From NCBI GenBank assembly GCA_037074705.1, contig CM073590.1:90078947-90142946 (forward strand): a DNA stretch of 64,000 nt, given 5' to 3'. The notes beneath the pieces were generated by a model. It did no database searches. It saw only the letters and a list, made by a program, of their open reading frames with translations, and was not told the DNA's origin. Below, in pieces: positions 34,491 to 46,900 of the stretch (position 1 is its first letter; every line of letters begins with the position of its first letter). This stretch comes from Zhengitettix transpicula. Its lineage: Eukaryota; Arthropoda; Insecta; Orthoptera; Tetrigidae. A program made the translations under genes and the position numbers.

Positions 34491-34721
34491 TTGAAATTAA
34501 AACACATTTTCGGTACATTCTTTATTTATACACGCGTCATTTAGATTAAAAAGAGGCTTTCGACTTGTGTCATATTCATCTTCCTTTCAGCCCGTGTTCA
34601 ACTATCTACGGGCTGAACGGAAGATGAATATGACACAAGTCGAAAGCCTCATTTTAATCTAAATGACGCGTGTATAATAAAGAAATACCGAAAAAGTGTA
34701 CCTCAATGTGTTTTAATTTCA
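34491..34721. repeat. Large foldback element (231 bp)
   Basis: Left arm 34491-34595 and right arm 34608-34721 are inverted copies with few differences, around a 12-nt loop. They share TTGAAATTAAAACACATT, ACACGCGTCATTTAGATT and AGTCGAAAGCCTC-type blocks and a CAGCCCGT/ACGGGCTG tip. No open frame and no obvious target duplication were found. Confidence 0.9.
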
Positions 34722-35969
34722 ATGTATTTATGAAAAAGGAAAGAAGTTTGGTATAATAGTTGTTGCTATAAAATTTTGAAATTGAAACGCACAAAATTTC
34801 CGTTATTATAACAATCTTTTTCTTGTAGTACTAACCCGAAAAAGGAAGCGTGAATAGATATTCACCTACCTTTATTAATTGTAATACCCCGATTATGATG
34901 TGTAAGTAGACCTACTATTCTATTGTAAAACGCCCTTTATTCATTTAATATACTTTTTTGCATATGAAATTAGTCAAACTCTTATACATTAAGACCAAAA
35001 TTGAAACATACATTATTTTTAATAAATAAAAATAATGCGTCTGCCGACATGGTTTCCAATTAGTAGTCAAATGAACCATTAGAATATTTACCGATTTCAG
35101 CGCAATTTGAAATACATGGAATTTTAAATCAATTTGGCCACAGAAATACTGTCCGTAAATTCAGAATCAACTAATGAAAACACGAGAGTGAATTAATTTG
35201 CTTCATTAACACTATCATTATTACGATCTTCTTTAATTACAATTTGTGAAGAGAATACTATATAATTTAGTAGGTCTGACTTCTTTCCTGATCCGAATGT
35301 GTGATAGCATTAATTTCGAAACATTGTATGCAGTAAGCCATGCATTGAAAAATTACTACTGGACATTATCAATAATTGGGGTTTCCAGATTTACCATAGT
35401 TATTTAACGTTTCCAAATACAATTGCATTATTTAGTATAAACTATTCAGATCAGTAATGCTACCGTAAATCCATATATTTGTGCAGTAGGGTTTTGTAAT
35501 ACCATTTAACTTTACGATATTAGACTTGCACAAAACATGTCGGAGGTGGAGAGACACTTGAAATAAAATCTAAAGGTAGACATTGTTCTAGTTATTTTGT
35601 GATCAGATCCTAGCAGTAAAACGAATGCTTTGCCCTCCTCACAATCTAGTCCACATCTTCGGAGCAAGGCGATCCCTTCGTCAAAGGCAACACAGAAACT
35701 TTATGGCGCGGAAATAAAGCGATCCAACGGAAGAATGGTTGTTATCTGTGATTTATGGAAGTGCTGTTGCTGAAGGGACACTGCGAAAGTGGGGTGTATT
35801 TTGCTGTATCGGAAACCCGCCGATCTACTGCAATATCACATGTTGCTGACTGCAAGACTTGTTTCTACTATTTCCCGGCTTGGCTCCTGCCGATTTATAT
35901 AGATATTTCTGCGCTGAGATCCTTGCAGAAAGAAGGACGGTAGCAAAGGAGAACGGAGAGACGGCTCCG

Positions 35970-36000
<31 letters not shown>

Positions 36001-36544
36001 CTACTTGCCTCGTTGAGCGACAAAATTGGATGGGAACGAGCTCCCTTATGTTAGCAGAGCTATCGAAGGCACGGATCCTTCTCTACTCAATGACAAAGTT
36101 GTATCGGAAGACCTGGAAAACAAATTAATAACGTCGGTGAAAGGAAAATAGCTTTGGATAAAGTTTTGGAACATAAAAATAGGCTTAAGGTTCATTGTTA
36201 ACTGATAATTGGTATTTCTATTTTCCGGATGAATTACAAAATCCATCAACGACGGGAAATTGGTAACGACATTACAAGATTACCATGAATAGAATACACT
36301 AAATAAATGAGGACTAGAAATAATTAAAATAATCTTCGCTGTATTTTGGGGGATGACATGTCGATTTAGTTAAGTAATCCGTACTCGTGTATGCTGAGGC
36401 GCCATTGTGATATGAAATATCATTCCACTGAAGTTGACATATTTAAATTCAAACTGTTGCATGGGTGAGACTAATGACCCACATACAGTATTCGTAATAA
36501 TAACAATCTAATTTAATAGAAAAAATAAAAAGTAATAACAATAT
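34722..36544. other. No gene recognised; (CT)n at 35970-36004
   Basis: AT-rich, with a CT-dinucleotide microsatellite at 35970-36004 that has TT and GT interruptions. No coding signal. Confidence 0.5.
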
Positions 36545-36692
36545 TTGTTCAATATATTGTTCTCGGAGTTCAACCGGGTTTTGCATAATTAAAGTAGAAC
36601 GCAACGTTTCGACGACTAAAAGCTCTGTCGTCATCTTCTAGGCTTTAATTATGCAAAACCCGGTTGAACTCCGAGAACAATATATTGAACAA
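36545..36692. repeat. Perfect 50-bp foldback enclosing a hammerhead-like motif
   Basis: The arms 36545-36594 and 36643-36692 are exact reverse complements over 50 bases as read by eye. The 48-nt loop, read on the minus strand, is CCTAGAAGAT, hairpin GACGAC...GTCGTC, then GAAACGTTGCG and TTCTA. TAGAA and TTCTA can pair as an inner continuation of the stem. Zero arm divergence suggests recent origin or gene conversion. Confidence 0.85.
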
Positions 36693-36984
36693 CTGCACCG
36701 GGAAAGGCTTCAATCTTTGAACAATATTTGTTTATTATATTTCGCTGGTAACCCTGGTAATGCCTAATAACCATAATTTCTAGCCTGGAAAGTTGCATAA
36801 TAAAATTATATAAACATAATTAGAATTTTCAACCAGACATCTGATTTTTATTTCATCTAGTATTGGCAACAAATGTAGGTTGAATTTTTAGAACTTATGT
36901 AATAACGTTGGCAGCATAGACGAATGGTTAATGACCACTGTTTCGCAAATGGAGAGTTCTGTATATCCTTGAATGGCTTGTAAA

Positions 36985-37450
36985 GGAGCAGAGTAGACTG
37001 TTAAATATCCCTCTCGCGCAGCTTTGGTCAGGGGCCGGAGTATTCTGGCAGTCCTGTGAAAAGCTTCGGCTGACGTCATCAATCCGGCTGGCCGCCCCGG
37101 ATGAGATTAAACAATGGAATTTGATTTTGCACAGATGGCAGCGCGCGCGACGAACGTTCTGCACCGCTGGCGATGTTGCCAAAATGTCGGGCGGGCCGTT
37201 ACCGTACCCGTACCCGTACCCGTACCCAGACCCGGACAAATGAAACACTCATCCAGCCACGTCGCATTCCGCCACTCAGCTGTCCCGGCCGAATGATGAA
37301 TTACTGGTCGAAACATTAGCTTTGGCTGGCCTATCAATTTCGTTTTATACAATAGAACCGAACCGCGCTCCCCACACCCCTATACTTCGTACTCCTGCCC
37401 CCCTCCCCCGTCCATTTCCACCGAGGCCGAATCTGTAAACAATCAACACG
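36985..37450. promoter_or_regulatory. GC-rich, CpG-containing island; possible promoter or first exon
   Basis: Markedly richer in GC and CpG than its surroundings. It contains a palindromic CRE-type site TGACGTCA (37072-37079), a GCGCGCGCG run (37140) and a CCGTAC hexamer repeat (37202-37227). Short frames are open on both strands but none is recognised. A host promoter or 5' exon is possible; a GC-rich transposon fragment is the alternative. Confidence 0.3.
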
Positions 37451-39394
37451 TCTATCAGCGTGATCGTCAATATTGTACAAACTTCTACATGCGCCTCTTT
37501 GAAAAGGACGTACATTTTGACAGAGGACGGCTGTGGAGAGCTGTTTCGGTTGATTGATTAATTTACTGATTTCACCACTAATACGTGCAGTATTTTTGTA
37601 TTGTTTACGAAAAAATGGTGATGCAACCATTATTTGACAGGCGTCAATATATTTGTCAAAAACATATATAGTCTTTACAAAATTTGCATTGAAAGCGCGA
37701 GTAAAATCGTAAGCTGATCTCAATTAAATAATATATTTACAGTGCATACTTTAACGACAGCATTATTCAACAAAACTAATGTATCGTGTAAAAATTTGTA
37801 AACCATGGCCAATTTGCCTCGAAACTGCTAATTCTTGGTTAGGAGATCGTCGAAAATCTATAAAATATCCTGCTTGATGATTAAGATTCATATTTCTTAT
37901 TTAAGTCTTAAAGTGTTAGAATTCTTATTGTATATAATTTCATTGTAAATTATATTTTATATTAATTCGGCATAATTTAATGTGAACTTAAAAATCAGTA
38001 CGTTCATGAAAGATAAATATATAATTAAATCTAATGCTTGATTTATTGTATGACTATCTAACACATAATAATAATTTAAAATTTAATAATAAAAAACTAC
38101 CAACAGCGAAGATATGTTACACTCGAAACTTCATAAAGTTTTATTCTATAGTAAGTATGGTGCATTTAAGTATTGACTGTTTAAAGTCGGAATGAAATCG
38201 GAAATTTATGAAACTGTTCTAAGCCGAACTTTTTGGTGTACAAATTACTCTGTTTTATCAAATTATCTGGATGAGTTTTCTATTTAATTCAATATTTGAA
38301 AAGTTGATCTACTGAAGTATTATTTTCTGTTTTGAAACACAGAGTAGATAAAACGTTAAAATATAACAAAAGTATGTTCTTTGCCAGAAAGTTAATTTAT
38401 AGGCCAATTTTTCAGTTGTAAACATCACCTAAACTCGATTTGTCAGAAATCGAAGATACTTCTACCGCGATGTTTCCAAACGTAGGTCCTGTGCCCCATA
38501 GGAGAAATTCGAAAATGAGCTCATCCAGAATTTGAAAACCCACCGCCTTCTATGATTTAACTCGTACAAAATGAAATTTTTATCTCAATTTGATATAAGG
38601 ATTTGTCAAGAGTTGTACATTTTATAGAGGCATACTTGAAAGTTCGAAAACAATTACCCGGAAAGTATTGTTTACTATTCCTAGCGAAATAATAGTACAT
38701 AATGTATCGTCTGGTTGCTATGGCACGCGTCATGTGCAAAGTGGTTGTCTGGCACGAACTCCGCGTATTAAATGAAATATGAACTTAATTTCACACAAAA
38801 GCTCGAAAGGGTGTGGTGTCTGTACATTTTGATAGGTTTATCGATTTCAGATTAAAATAAATAATTACTTTGTTTGTGCACAGAATTGTTATTAATGAAT
38901 CGTGATACGCAATGGTACGATGTGTATATTTTTGTAGACCTAGAAAATAAGAAAAAAGTCCCAAAATTAACATTTGTAGGAAATGAAGAATAAACGTCAC
39001 AATCTCAGAAAAATCTATTATATTCGATTACGCAAATATTTATAACTCACACTAAAATTACAATAACGAAGATATCTTCATGTTACCTAAAAGTAAATAA
39101 CAATTACTTAATTGTAGTACACGTATGGCATTTTTGACAAAATATGACTTAACTGCTTTTGATATAAATTCCGGGTGTGATGGCCACACACCGGAGAAAG
39201 CCAACAACCACATATTCTGAAGTTGCAGGCTATTTCACTTGTAACTGGTATACGGTAAGCTAAACGATTAATAATAACGTTAAATAGCCAATTACAGTCA
39301 AAAATAAGTGATAATATAAATACAACAGTACAAGTCTCAAGTGTAGGACCGACGTTGGGAGAAATGTGATATTTATATAATCAATTCTTTTGTC
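37451..39394. other. No gene recognised
   Basis: AT-rich sequence with no element that I can name. Confidence 0.5.
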
Positions 39395-39470
39395 TGTATT
39401 TGGCTATTTTCTCATATTATTAATTTTCAAAACCGACGTGTTATATTTTCATTTGAAGCCATTGTTAAAC
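39395..39470 (-). repeat. Dispersed repeat, copy 2 (partner at 13950)
   Basis: GTCTGTATTTGGCTATTTTC and a downstream ACGTGTTA block match the reverse complement of 13950-14010. Confidence 0.55.
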
Positions 39471-39819
39471 ACGTGCATTGCTGACTGGGACAAGCCTGCC
39501 TGGTTTCCTATTGTTCGTTTATAAACGCTCAGAAATATTCTGAGTGTATTTTTTTCGTATGAGGTAGGCGAATATTTGTGAATTTATTATTTTTATGTTT
39601 ATCATATTATTTTGCGTAGTGTTCTTACCATATTTTACGGACTTTAAGAAGCACATTTTCCTCAAAAAATGACCTCCAAAATTCAGGTGCGTCTTATACC
39701 CGAAATTAATATAAAAATGTCCAGTGTCTGATTTAAAATTCCGACCAGTCTTAAAAATAGCCCTATATTCGATGCCGCGAGAAACCTATCTCTATCTGGC
39801 AACATTGAATTCAAATGGC

Positions 39820-41045
39820 AGCAGCAGAGCTCCGATGCTTCGAATGAAGGGTTGGGTGGACGAGGCTCGTATGAAATTATGGATTAACAGAGTGTCGGAG
39901 AGAAGGAAATGTGCTTTATTGATGAAGAGTTCTCTTCTTGTGCTGTATCAGTTTAGTAGTCATTTGAAAAATTCTGTGAAAGAGAAATTGAGGCAGGGAA
40001 ATATAGAGCTTGCTGTTATTCCAGGGAGGACTTTGTAACGCGTGTATTTAGGTTTAAGTTTGTCTCGGAAGTGTTGTTTGCTGTGGTCTTGAGAATTCGA
40101 AACAGTGCACGTGCGTGGGGGTGGAGGATATAAATATTTCCATCCAAAGTAATTTCGTGTCCTGTCTCAATTTTTGGCCTCAACAAGGCAGAATAGTTAG
40201 CCATTGTTGACTACGGAACTGCAGCTGCGTGCTATAAATCTTGTGACAATGGAAGAATCAGTAAAACTGACGACGTTTTCTAACAATGAAAAAAAGTAAA
40301 AGAATGGGAGGATATAAGGGATTAGATAAGCTTTTGAAACTGGACAGTTGTTCTGCGCTCACCGAAGCTGGTGGATGTGATTAAGAGAGGCTCCGTAAAT
40401 TTGTTGTCTCTGATATAGTTCGAGGCAGAATCGTCGTGAGAAAGGAGCCACAATTTGTTAGAGAAGAGTTCACAGAATAGCACCACACAATTTAGTACGA
40501 CGGTTTGCCAGCATTCAATCCCGGAGGCCGACGCCTTAGTCAGTGATCAACCCCTGAGTCGACGCCAGTACGTCGGTACGAGAGCTACAGCAGGCAACAC
40601 AACACAGAATAGCAGTACGCATTTGGTAAGGGCAGCAGATCTCTTCTATGTAAAAACCACAGGTGCCTGAGATAAGAGTATTCATGCTTAACTTTAATAA
40701 ACTTATATAAAATTTCGTTATTGGTCAAATATTTATTTTGATTTAACGTAAAAACCCAGCCCATAAAAATAATTCTTTACAACTTACTTCACAATTGCAA
40801 CCTCTTGATGTCTCGATACATAAACCATTTAAAGTGTATATGAGAGAGAAATGGAACAAATGGATGATGGATGAATCCCAACATTAATTCACACCGAAAG
40901 CATGTTTAAAACGACCAAACTGTGTCAGTGAATAAAACAATCGTGGTCTAGAGTGAGAGAATATATTTTTGTTAAATCTTTCAAGAAGTGCGGCTTATGT
41001 AACGCTCTCGATTGCAGTAAAGACCATCTTATATATGAAGAGAAA
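39820..41045 (+). pseudogene. DDE transposase fragment (pogo/Tigger type), interrupted
   Basis: The segment before the LTR encodes KGWVDEARMKLWINRV and KSSLLVLYQFSSHLKNSVKE and stops at VIPG. Immediately after the LTR, from 40782 (with one base of the duplication), the same protein resumes with LTSQLQPLDVSIHKPFK, WNKWMMDE and, after stops, VKSFKKCGL. This is the DDE_1 (pogo/CENP-B-like) catalytic region. The second catalytic Asp is replaced by Tyr (LVLYQF, where LVLDQF is expected), and stops follow near 40887, so it was dead or dying regardless of the LTR insertion. Confidence 0.8.
40034..40781 (+). mobile_element. Solo LTR, second family, copy 2 (inside the pogo-like transposase)
   Basis: TGTAACGCG...TTTACA ends with the 4-bp duplication ACTT on both sides (40030-40033 and 40782-40785). 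It is close to the copy at 17398-18143, with scattered substitutions and small indels, for example GTTTGCTGTGG where copy 1 has GTTTGTGTGG. It lies within a DDE transposase frame. Confidence 0.92.
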
Positions 41046-41146
41046 AGAAGGAGAAAGTTCACTTAACGATTTTCAGGGATTTTAAAGGTAAAATTTCATT
41101 TAAAATAATTGCTTAAGGTGCGTCTTATAGTCCGTAAAATACGATA

Positions 41147-42858
41147 TTTGAGAGTCTTTCTTTCTTATTGATGTAGTTTCATATTTGTTGCCATTTCCTC
41201 AGTAAATTAGTTGATGAAAATATTTACGAATATCTGAAACGTTATTGATAAGCAGAGTTGATAGTGAACAATTAAGCCGAAAGATTAATAAAACAAATTA
41301 TGTAAACTGAAAAAGTGTTATTTCCTGTATATGTAAATAAAATTAATTATAAAATAGTATTGAAATTAATAAAATGAAATAATTATTTACCACTAATATT
41401 TAATACAGATTGTAATTAAAATATTTAAGATACATTTTAATTAAAACAGTTTTTCTTTATTTAGAAAATCATGATCCAGCGTATTAAATACAAAATATAA
41501 TATTAAAGTCTATCTCAAGGTATTTATTGGTATTAGAAACAACTAAAGAACGTCAATTAAATTCTATTTTAAAATAAGGGAAATGAAAGAAAAATTGCAT
41601 GGGTTGTTTACGTAACGCAGGAATTCTGTCGCTGATCATCAGGTCCAAGGGCTGCCTTCAACGTTACAACAACCTCAGCGTCGATGTTCCTTCAGCTGCA
41701 ACGACTATTACAAAACGCTGTGCTCCTCTTGGTAGTGATCTTACGGACCTCTTACGGTGTGTTACAACGTTACAATTGTAAGCGAAAAAGCCTCCACCAG
41801 ATCTACTTTTGATATTGCGTTCTCCCAACATTGCAAGTCATCTTTCATTTTCTTCAATTAGCTTGGCAGAAAGTATTCTTCCTTATCACGTGGTCTTGAA
41901 CTTTTTTCAAGTCTTTCCATGAACTTCTCTAAAGCTGGCGTGTCCTAACCCGCCTGGTCAAACCTCCTTAGTAACTTGAAGGAAACACTTATTTTGATTT
42001 ATTCGAGGTTTTACGATGGCGGGCATTTTCTATCTGCTTTTAATTTCTCTGTCTACTTTTCGTCAGTGACTTATGAAAGTTTATTCTCAATTGTATCACA
42101 TTGTAAACACTTCATTATTGTGCATTATTATTTATGCATGTATTGGTGATTTGACTGTTCCATCTACCAAATAGATCCTAGAGAATCATAGCTGCGTTGA
42201 TACGATTTATTTTAGTCTAATATAATTTGTGGATCAAATCGCTCAATAGAGACATGAACAAATTAAATTGATTGAGATAGTCGATTGACCGCTCTGATTT
42301 TCTAGTCTCAGATAGAGTGACATCAATATTGGAAGATGCGAGAAATTTCAACTTGACGCTTCATTGAGAGCTGTCAACGACAGCCTTTGTATAAAAGGAG
42401 GCTTCGAAAAAGAAAGATTCTGTAGAACCAAATATTGTAGTATGTATAATATATTCCTAGGCTCTATTCATCATTTTTCTAAATACACAAATAATATAAT
42501 TTGCGGTGCAAACAGAACACAAAACATCATTCACTTTGGTGTGATCTCTCCATATTAATAATTACATTTCATTTTATCTAGTTATCTAAAACTATTCCGA
42601 TCTTTTATTGATATCATTCCTCCGCGTTTCATTATGATCATATGATCCATATCTGCCATAACCATATCAATTAAATAACATTTTAACTGAATTTCTGTGT
42701 AACAATTTGTCTCCTATGTTAAATTTTTGGTTCCATCGATTAAATATTTGAGAATACAAGGATGGTTAAAAATTATTCTCATGGGATTGACATTCAAATG
42801 AAAACACTAGTTTAATAATTTTTGGTTAAAATCAAAAACTAACTATAAAAAATCAAAT
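41147..42858. other. No gene recognised
   Basis: AT-rich, with a GC-richer patch at 41600-41790 whose 60-codon frame I cannot assign. Confidence 0.5.
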
Positions 42859-42862
42859 ATAT

Positions 42863-43900
42863 TGTAGTAATTGGTAATTAAGGCATTGTTCTAATTGAAA
42901 AGTTGAATTGTAGAGGACTCATTATTGGTGGATAGAGCGGACGCCGCAACAAACCGGCAAGGCAAAGAAAGTATTGTTGATCGGTCGAGAAGGTTTTACG
43001 CGCTCAAAATTTACGAGACGAACGAACAGTCGGGCAGCGGACAGCAAATAGAAGAGACGAAAAGAACGAACAGTCAGGCAATGAACGGCGAGGTGTAAAG
43101 ACCACAAAATTCTAATACACGAAAAGTTGAACAATTTAGTCAGTCAGCAGCGAGAATGAAAACGGTCTAATTTAAGGAACGAGAAAGTGTTTCAGTAACC
43201 AGTACGCTGTTATATCAAAAATGCAGAAATTGAACTAGTTTTCAGTCAACAGACAAAACCAATGAGGGACATTTTCAACAAAAATCCACGAGACCTACGA
43301 ATCCAGTTTGCAGTAAATCATCGAGAATCGACAAATTTATTTTAAACCAACTAACAAACTACGCTAATTAGAGTCTGTAAACATTTAGAGTCTGTGAGCA
43401 CTTAGAATCAGTGATATCCCCAAAATTGTGCACGAAAAGTTAAAATGAGACCTGGGCTGCCGTAAGTAGAAATAAAACTTTAAAATCATTGTAAACCACG
43501 TTTAAAAGATAAACGTCAGATCGTTCTTTAATTATCGATAAAATGAGATCTTTAATTATTCAGACCATTCTTTATTTCTTGATAAAAATTAAAATTGTTT
43601 AAATTTAATCTTTAGTATTATTTCGTCAGCAACAAATTTCGTCTATGTTCAAATGCATTGATTCCCATATAAAGTAAATGTAATTTTTGTGATTTTGATT
43701 ATATAAATTCTGCCATTATCAAACCCAGTTCAAGACCCTGAGATCCCAAATATTTTGTAATTTGAATATTTGTTTTAAAATTGTTAATAAATCTTGTTTA
43801 ATAGTTTTCAAGTAATAGTTCTTTTCATTTAAAAACGCTACATAATTCATATCATGAATTATTGTAAAAAGATAACAAAAGAAGTTTAGAAATCATTACA
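42863..43900 (+). mobile_element. Solo-LTR-like element S4 (ATAT-targeting family)
   Basis: It starts TGTAGTAATTGGTAATT and ends GAAATCATTACA, with ATAT at 42859-42862 and 43901-43904. It is the plus-strand relative of S3 and S5, sharing GTTGAATTGTAGAGGAC, GGGCTGCCGTAAGTAGAAA (donor-like GTAAGT at 43462-43467) and TATCAAACCCAGTTCAAGAC near 43717. It is 1038 bp long and contains small duplications relative to S3/S5 (AACGAACAGTC occurs twice, near 43020 and 43068). No internal region adjoins it. Confidence 0.65.
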
Positions 43901-43904
43901 ATAT

Positions 43905-46900
43905 ATATCATTAAGATATTTCCCGGGGATTTTATAGTAACAAATTGGATTACTTCAATAATTCCATGATGCTGAGAAGACATCTGAATAATACAGTTAT
44001 TATATTCGATGTCAAATAACCACGGGCTCACGTATTTCAGTTGTTAAGTTACCCAGGGTGTAAGCGGTAAAGTAGTGGGAAGAAGAAAGTTTGTATTTCT
44101 TTCCTGCCACTACATATAGATACATTTTATAGTGAATGGTTTAGTATGATTCCAACCAAACCAAACAAAAATAAAATAAATATTTCTTTGAAATGTAAAC
44201 AAATTATTATTTTAGTCCCAAGAACTTTATTGCGATAAGTTATGGGAGTGAGGCTGTGTGGTCTCATAAAATTTTAATTTCACAAGACGACATTCAAAAT
44301 TAAATATTTCCTGACTAAAATTAAATATTATTTGACTAACAATAGGATAAATTTATTAATCTAAAGTGAGTTGATTTATATATTTAATATGTGATATGAA
44401 TTCCTTGCGTAACAAGAGATTGAGAGTGAGGAAGAGCCAGAGATATCCGCATTGACTCAGAGTAGTATGATTTGAAATGTGGTTCATATCTCATAACATA
44501 TGGGTTACTTCGTAATATTTTTGCATATTTCATCCAAGAACGTTTTATTGAAGAATTCTGTCTTTCTCGGTGTAAAGAATGAATAAAATGTTGTCGGGCT
44601 TCTAACCGAGTGAAAATATGTATGCGTGAAGTTTCCATGACGTTCACTGTCATCGTCTTTTATCAAAATGACTTTGCTTGAAGACTAAGACACTGAATAT
44701 TTTATTCAACGTTTTATTTATGAATAATTAAATGATTTTTATATTTTCAATACAAAGATTGTCTTAAGTGTAGGTTATTTTTGGTTTTACGGCAATGATT
44801 TAGTGGTGGTCTAAAATGGGATAACTGTTCGATGAATACTCGGAAAATTGAAAAGACTCGGTTTAACTCTATTTAAATATAATCAAACATTTTGGCAATT
44901 TTCCATAAACTCTTTAGAAAATACGTTTTCATATCGTGTCGCATTTCATTTGAATCTAAAAATATAATTTTCTAATAGAAACGGATATTCTACAGAAACT
45001 CATTGCGCAATTAGAAACAAACTTGATCACTAAATATGTAGGAACAAAATGTATGGGTATTAGGCAGCCTTAGCATGACTAGAAGTTGGCGTGAGAGTGT
45101 TGTAATTTCAAAATAATGCAAAAGACGCCAATATTAAGGCCGAAGAAATTGTTTCAGGATCGCTGGATCCAAAAGTATCTCTTGATCTAGATAAAAACGA
45201 CAAGGGAGGGGAGCACCCGTAAGGGCAGGAATAAACGGGGCTGATGTGTGATAACGGATTAGTTATAAAATATTTTAAATGGCCAAGAGATAATTGTTTA
45301 ATTGTTTTTCCTGAATAATAACAATAAGTACCCGGGTAACACCTCAGCTAGTCCTATATAAAATTAAAAATCGGTTGTTGAATGTACGGAATGTAGGAAA
45401 ATGTATTTTCTTCACTGTGTATTCCATTTAAAAATTAAAATTCAAAAGATTACTAAATAACAAGAGTTTGTGTTAATTACGTTATTTATTTACTAACGCA
45501 GGAAATATGGGGTCGTACTATACCGATTTGTAGACTATTTATTATGGAGTCGTTTTAAATTCTGCTTTTACGGTTCGCGGGGTTGGTTGTCTTCAGGAGT
45601 CAAACTACAGCTCGTTATTCACTTTAACGAGTAGGAAACGATTTTACGCACTTATAAAACTTTTAACGGGGATAGCAACTCAGTCGTATTTTTTGAATAT
45701 AAAAAGGAAGTTACAGACGCTTATGTTCTGCCTTCCGACTTATTCAACGCAAGGAGACGCCCTGGGATGATTGGTAGATGTGCTGATTTATAACCCATGA
45801 AAGTAATGGCCAGAGAATAATTGAGCTGGCCCAAAACGTTTCATACTGCGTTTATATTAATATAACACATCGTTCGACCTTTTATAGGCATCTTAGTTGT
45901 ATTATTTGACTACGTTCTACTCTCGCCTATGAAGTAAATCAAAATCTTTTGCTGACGTATTTTTTACGTATTTTATTTTTATCGCTATCAAGTGTTTTTA
46001 ATACCTCAAGGATGAATAATGACAAGGATTTATCTTGAACCACTTTAATTAATGTACTTATTACTGCTACATTTATGTTCGTTTTAATCAGAAATTTCTA
46101 ACAATGTAGAATCAAATATTTTCAATTAATAATTAGACTCACTGATATAAAGTTTTGTCAATGTTTTATTAAATATATTTAGCTTATTTTATTATTCGTT
46201 TTTAAACACTTCAAACCCTAAATACGCTTTTTAGTTCTGTGAATCGAAAAGTAACTGTTGGTTTCCGAACCATTCAAAGTTCATTCATACATTTCGGATA
46301 ATGTATTCAATTCCGTAAATAGCCAGCGTTCAGTAGAACTTAATGGCTCAAATAAATCGTAAATACTGATGTTAAAGAGATAAATTTCCTCCATTAGCGC
46401 ATGGATTATAATATTATATCGAACTACTCATCGAAAAAAAAAGATACCACACAATCGATCCGCTTTTACGCCTATAATATTAACATTTCAGAAGCTGATG
46501 TGCAGACACACGTTTGATGGATTATATATCAAGCCTATGAAGTTATATTGGAATTTCAGTCAATAGTGCACGTTTTCGAGCTAATTTCATATGATGCTCA
46601 CCTGACACACTGAAATACGGTGGACTCTGAGTAATGGGACTAAAATCCAATAAAGGTTTTGTGGGTTGTAGAGATCATCCAGAATATAACTGCGCATTAA
46701 GCGCACAATGAAATTACCACATGTAATTAATTCAATAAACAGACGTGAAAATTAGTGGATGGTACCAAAATATACTACTGAATCTTGCACCACAAAAATC
46801 GTAATAATATTATTCAATTTGCTTCCACGTACCCAACTCAATGAACCTGCAGAAGTTTACGTTCTGGTTTGTCTGGATAACAGAATGGAATTGTACACTG

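Larger units (their letters stand above)
39628..41144 (+). mobile_element. Pogo/Tigger-like DNA transposon remnant, split by a solo LTR
   Basis: Terminal inverted repeats: the left end CCATATTTTACGGACTTTAA and the right end, reverse complemented, TCGTATTTTACGGACTATAA, both continue into AAG(A/C)(A/C)GCAC. TA flanks both ends (39626-39627 and 41145-41146). Without the inserted 748-bp LTR and its duplication the element is about 765 bp, so the 5' part of the transposase gene is largely deleted. Confidence 0.8.

Noticed and set aside
37107..37352. Frame with GTGTGTGT or GYGYGYGY residues
   Set aside because: Produced by the CCGTAC hexamer repeat in different frames; not evidence of a protein.
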